Of a stretch of DNA of 7,216 nt, positions 5,796 to 7,216 are shown piece after piece. Within the stretch, counting starts at the first letter, position 1; the number at the start of each line of letters is the position of its first letter. The notes under the pieces were generated by a model. The model was not told where the DNA came from. It searched no databases and saw only the letters and a list, made by a program, of their open reading frames with translations. Source of the stretch: JBGOUJ01 sp041477005 (lineage in GTDB: Bacteria > Acidobacteriota > Terriglobia > Bryobacterales > JACQDG01); the NCBI GenBank assembly GCA_041477005.1, contig JBGOUJ010000402.1:1-7216 (forward strand). The letters are read 5' to 3'. A program made the position numbers and the translations under genes.

Positions 5796-7216
5796 ATGAA
5801 AACCGCCTGCCTCCTACTGCTTCTGATCCCCACTTTGGCTTTCTGCGACTCTCCGGCGGCGCCGGAACCCGAGCGCACGAGCGCGGAGTGGATCTTGCGG
5901 CATGGCGGACGCATCAAGCTCGACGGCCAGCGCGTGGCCCTCTCGGATCAGTCGCAGCTTCCCGCCGGCGGCTTTCACGTCACCACCGTCGACCTCACCG
6001 GCACGCAGGTCGTGCCCCGGGATCTCGAACATCTCAGCCGCCTGACTTATCTGAAAGAGCTTTACCTTCCTGGCCAGATGTGGAACGCCAGCTCGGGCAG
6101 CAGGCTCGACGCCAACGACCAGTTGCAGCATCTCGCGGGCCTCAAGAATCTCGAGAGGCTGCAGGTCAGCGTGCACTTTCTTGCCAATATCAACATTCTC
6201 GACAAGGGGCTGGCCCACCTCAAGGACTTGACCCAGATCCAGGAGCTTCGCCTCGAGCAAACCAGGGTCCAGGGCCAAAGCCTGGCGCCCTTCACGAACC
6301 TTCGCTGCCTCGACCTGAACTACACCTCCTTTGGTGATCCAGGCATAGAAAGCCTGAAGGGAATGAGCGAGCTTTCCCGCCTCTACCTGAGAGACACGCT
6401 GGTGACCGATGCGGGCTTGAAAACCATCTCGGGATTGAAGAACCTGACGGAGCTGGATCTTTCCGGTGATCGCATCACCGACACCGGTCTCGCCGCGTTG
6501 AAGGACCTCAGCAATCTCAGGGAGCTGAATCTGCTCGGCGCCGGGGTCACCGATGCGGGACTCGATTCGCTGGCCGGGATGAGCCACTTGCGCCAGCTCA
6601 ATCTCTATCGCACCGAGATCACCAATGTGGGTGTGGCCAAGCTCGCGGGCCTGAAGGAGCTGGTCGCGCTCGATTTGCGCTACACGCACGCGACCGGCGC
6701 CGCCGTGGATTCCTTGCGCACGGCCCTGCCCGGCTGCGGGATTGACTTCATGAGCTCTTCGGTTCAGCGGGCGGACGCTTCGAAGGCGGGGAGCCGGCCG
6801 AAAGGCGCTGATGACCGCGCCATCGCGGATTGGGTGAAGGGCATGGGCGGAACGGCGAAACTCGCCGGCGGCCGCCTGCGGGAAGTCTCTCTGGCGAACA
6901 CCGCCGTCAGTGACCAGCAGCTCGCGAACCTGGCCGAGGCCGGCGCCCTCAAAAAGCTGAATCTCGAAACTACCCAGGTCGGCGATCTTGGCATGCAGCA
7001 CCTCGCTAGGCTCGGCAGTCTCACGGAGTTGTCGCTGAACCAGACCACGGCCTCCGACGCGGGCCTGGCATCACTTGCTTCGCTCAAGCGCCTTCGCCGG
7101 CTGAGCCTGGACCATACGCTCGTCCGCGGCCCGGGTCTGGCGCAGTTGAGAGGTCTGGCATCGCTCGCCGAGCTGGAATTGGCGGGCACGGAAATCTCGA
7201 CCGACGGCCTGAAAGA
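5796..7216 (+). CDS. Secreted leucine-rich-repeat protein with duplicated cap-LRR modules (3' end cut)
   Basis: 473 codons are visible; the gene continues past the right edge. The start at 5796 (MKTACLLLLLIPTLAFC) gives a compact signal peptide and agrees with the promoter; an ATG at 5781 would add five residues but overlaps the -10 box. The Cys after LAF does not fit a standard lipobox because Phe is at -1. The bulk consists of 24-residue repeats of the form LxxLxLxxTxVTDAGLxxLxxLxx, for example LSRLYLRDTLVTDAGLKTIS and LTELDLSGDRITDTGLAALK. They resemble the Cys-containing/RNI-like LRR type common in Planctomycetes and Acidobacteria. About ten repeats precede a break at LPGCGIDF and a polar linker. 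A second cap and at least five more repeats follow. Residues 32-44 and 346-358 share W-x4-GG-xx-KL-x-G without gaps, so the protein contains two homologous modules about 314 residues apart. LRRs mediate protein-protein contacts; the partner is unknown. Neither start has a Shine-Dalgarno sequence. Confidence 0.9.
   Translation, partial: MKTACLLLLLIPTLAFCDSPAAPEPERTSAEWILRHGGRIKLDGQRVALSDQSQLPAGGFHVTTVDLTGTQVVPRDLEHLSRLTYLKELYLPGQMWNASSGSRLDANDQLQHLAGLKNLERLQVSVHFLANINILDKGLAHLKDLTQIQELRLEQTRVQGQSLAPFTNLRCLDLNYTSFGDPGIESLKGMSELSRLYLRDTLVTDAGLKTISGLKNLTELDLSGDRITDTGLAALKDLSNLRELNLLGAGVTDAGLDSLAGMSHLRQLNLYRTEITNVGVAKLAGLKELVALDLRYTHATGAAVDSLRTALPGCGIDFMSSSVQRADASKAGSRPKGADDRAIADWVKGMGGTAKLAGGRLREVSLANTAVSDQQLANLAEAGALKKLNLETTQVGDLGMQHLARLGSLTELSLNQTTASDAGLASLASLKRLRRLSLDHTLVRGPGLAQLRGLASLAELELAGTEISTDGLK

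Noticed and set aside
5796..5870. Lipoprotein signal at the LRR protein N-terminus (LAFC)
   Set aside because: The residue before Cys is Phe, whereas a lipobox needs Gly, Ala or Ser there; a signal peptidase I type leader is more likely.
5814..7001. Minus-strand open frame of 395 codons across the LRR gene
   Set aside because: Its apparent regularity only reflects the 72-nt LRR periodicity read backwards. The sense frame has a promoter, signal peptide and a clear repeat consensus.

Overview
The window looks like GC-rich chromosomal DNA from a member of Acidobacteriota, most likely the Solibacter/Bryobacter side of the phylum. The call rests on gene content read by eye: a large Oar-like TonB-dependent receptor with an N-terminal carboxypeptidase-regulatory domain, a secreted GH65-type enzyme, a secreted HELYH metalloprotease-like protein, and a secreted 24-residue leucine-rich-repeat protein. 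No phylogenetic marker gene is present.

Layout. (1) Positions 1-3641, minus strand: a receptor gene (357-3641) followed 89 bp downstream by the first 89 codons of a secreted glycoside hydrolase family 65-like protein that runs off the left edge. The gap between them holds a long, nearly continuous hairpin (294-343). The pair reads as a small carbohydrate uptake and degradation transcription unit. The receptor gene is preceded by an AT-rich region with a 7+7 bp inverted repeat (3712-3729). (2) Positions 3700-4350: about 600 bp without a convincing intact gene. It has a coding-like but start-less stretch on the minus strand, a possible 43-aa secreted micro-ORF, and a 9-bp inverted repeat. (3) Positions 4353-5141, plus strand: a secreted HELYH protein whose last ~60 codons look non-native, because another frame over the same DNA looks more like protein. 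(4) Positions 5029-5760: gene debris, namely a beta-propeller-like C-terminal fragment and an out-of-context fragment resembling the C-terminal part of GH38 alpha-mannosidases. (5) Positions 5753-7216, plus strand: a strong sigma70-type promoter (TTGACA, 18 bp, TACAAT) driving an LRR protein cut by the right edge. The promoter -10 box overlaps the first possible ATG, so translation most likely begins at the second ATG (5796), nearly leaderless.

The receptor and GH65 genes plausibly work together: import of an oligosaccharide or other ligand through the outer membrane and processing outside the cytoplasm. The middle section appears to be a decaying junction between gene blocks. The LRR protein stands alone and contains a duplicated cap-plus-repeat architecture. 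I found no RNA gene, CRISPR array, insertion sequence or integrase. No clearly new multi-gene system is visible; the most noteworthy items are the hairpin in the receptor-GH65 gap, the promoter/start overlap, the LRR domain duplication and the gene debris.
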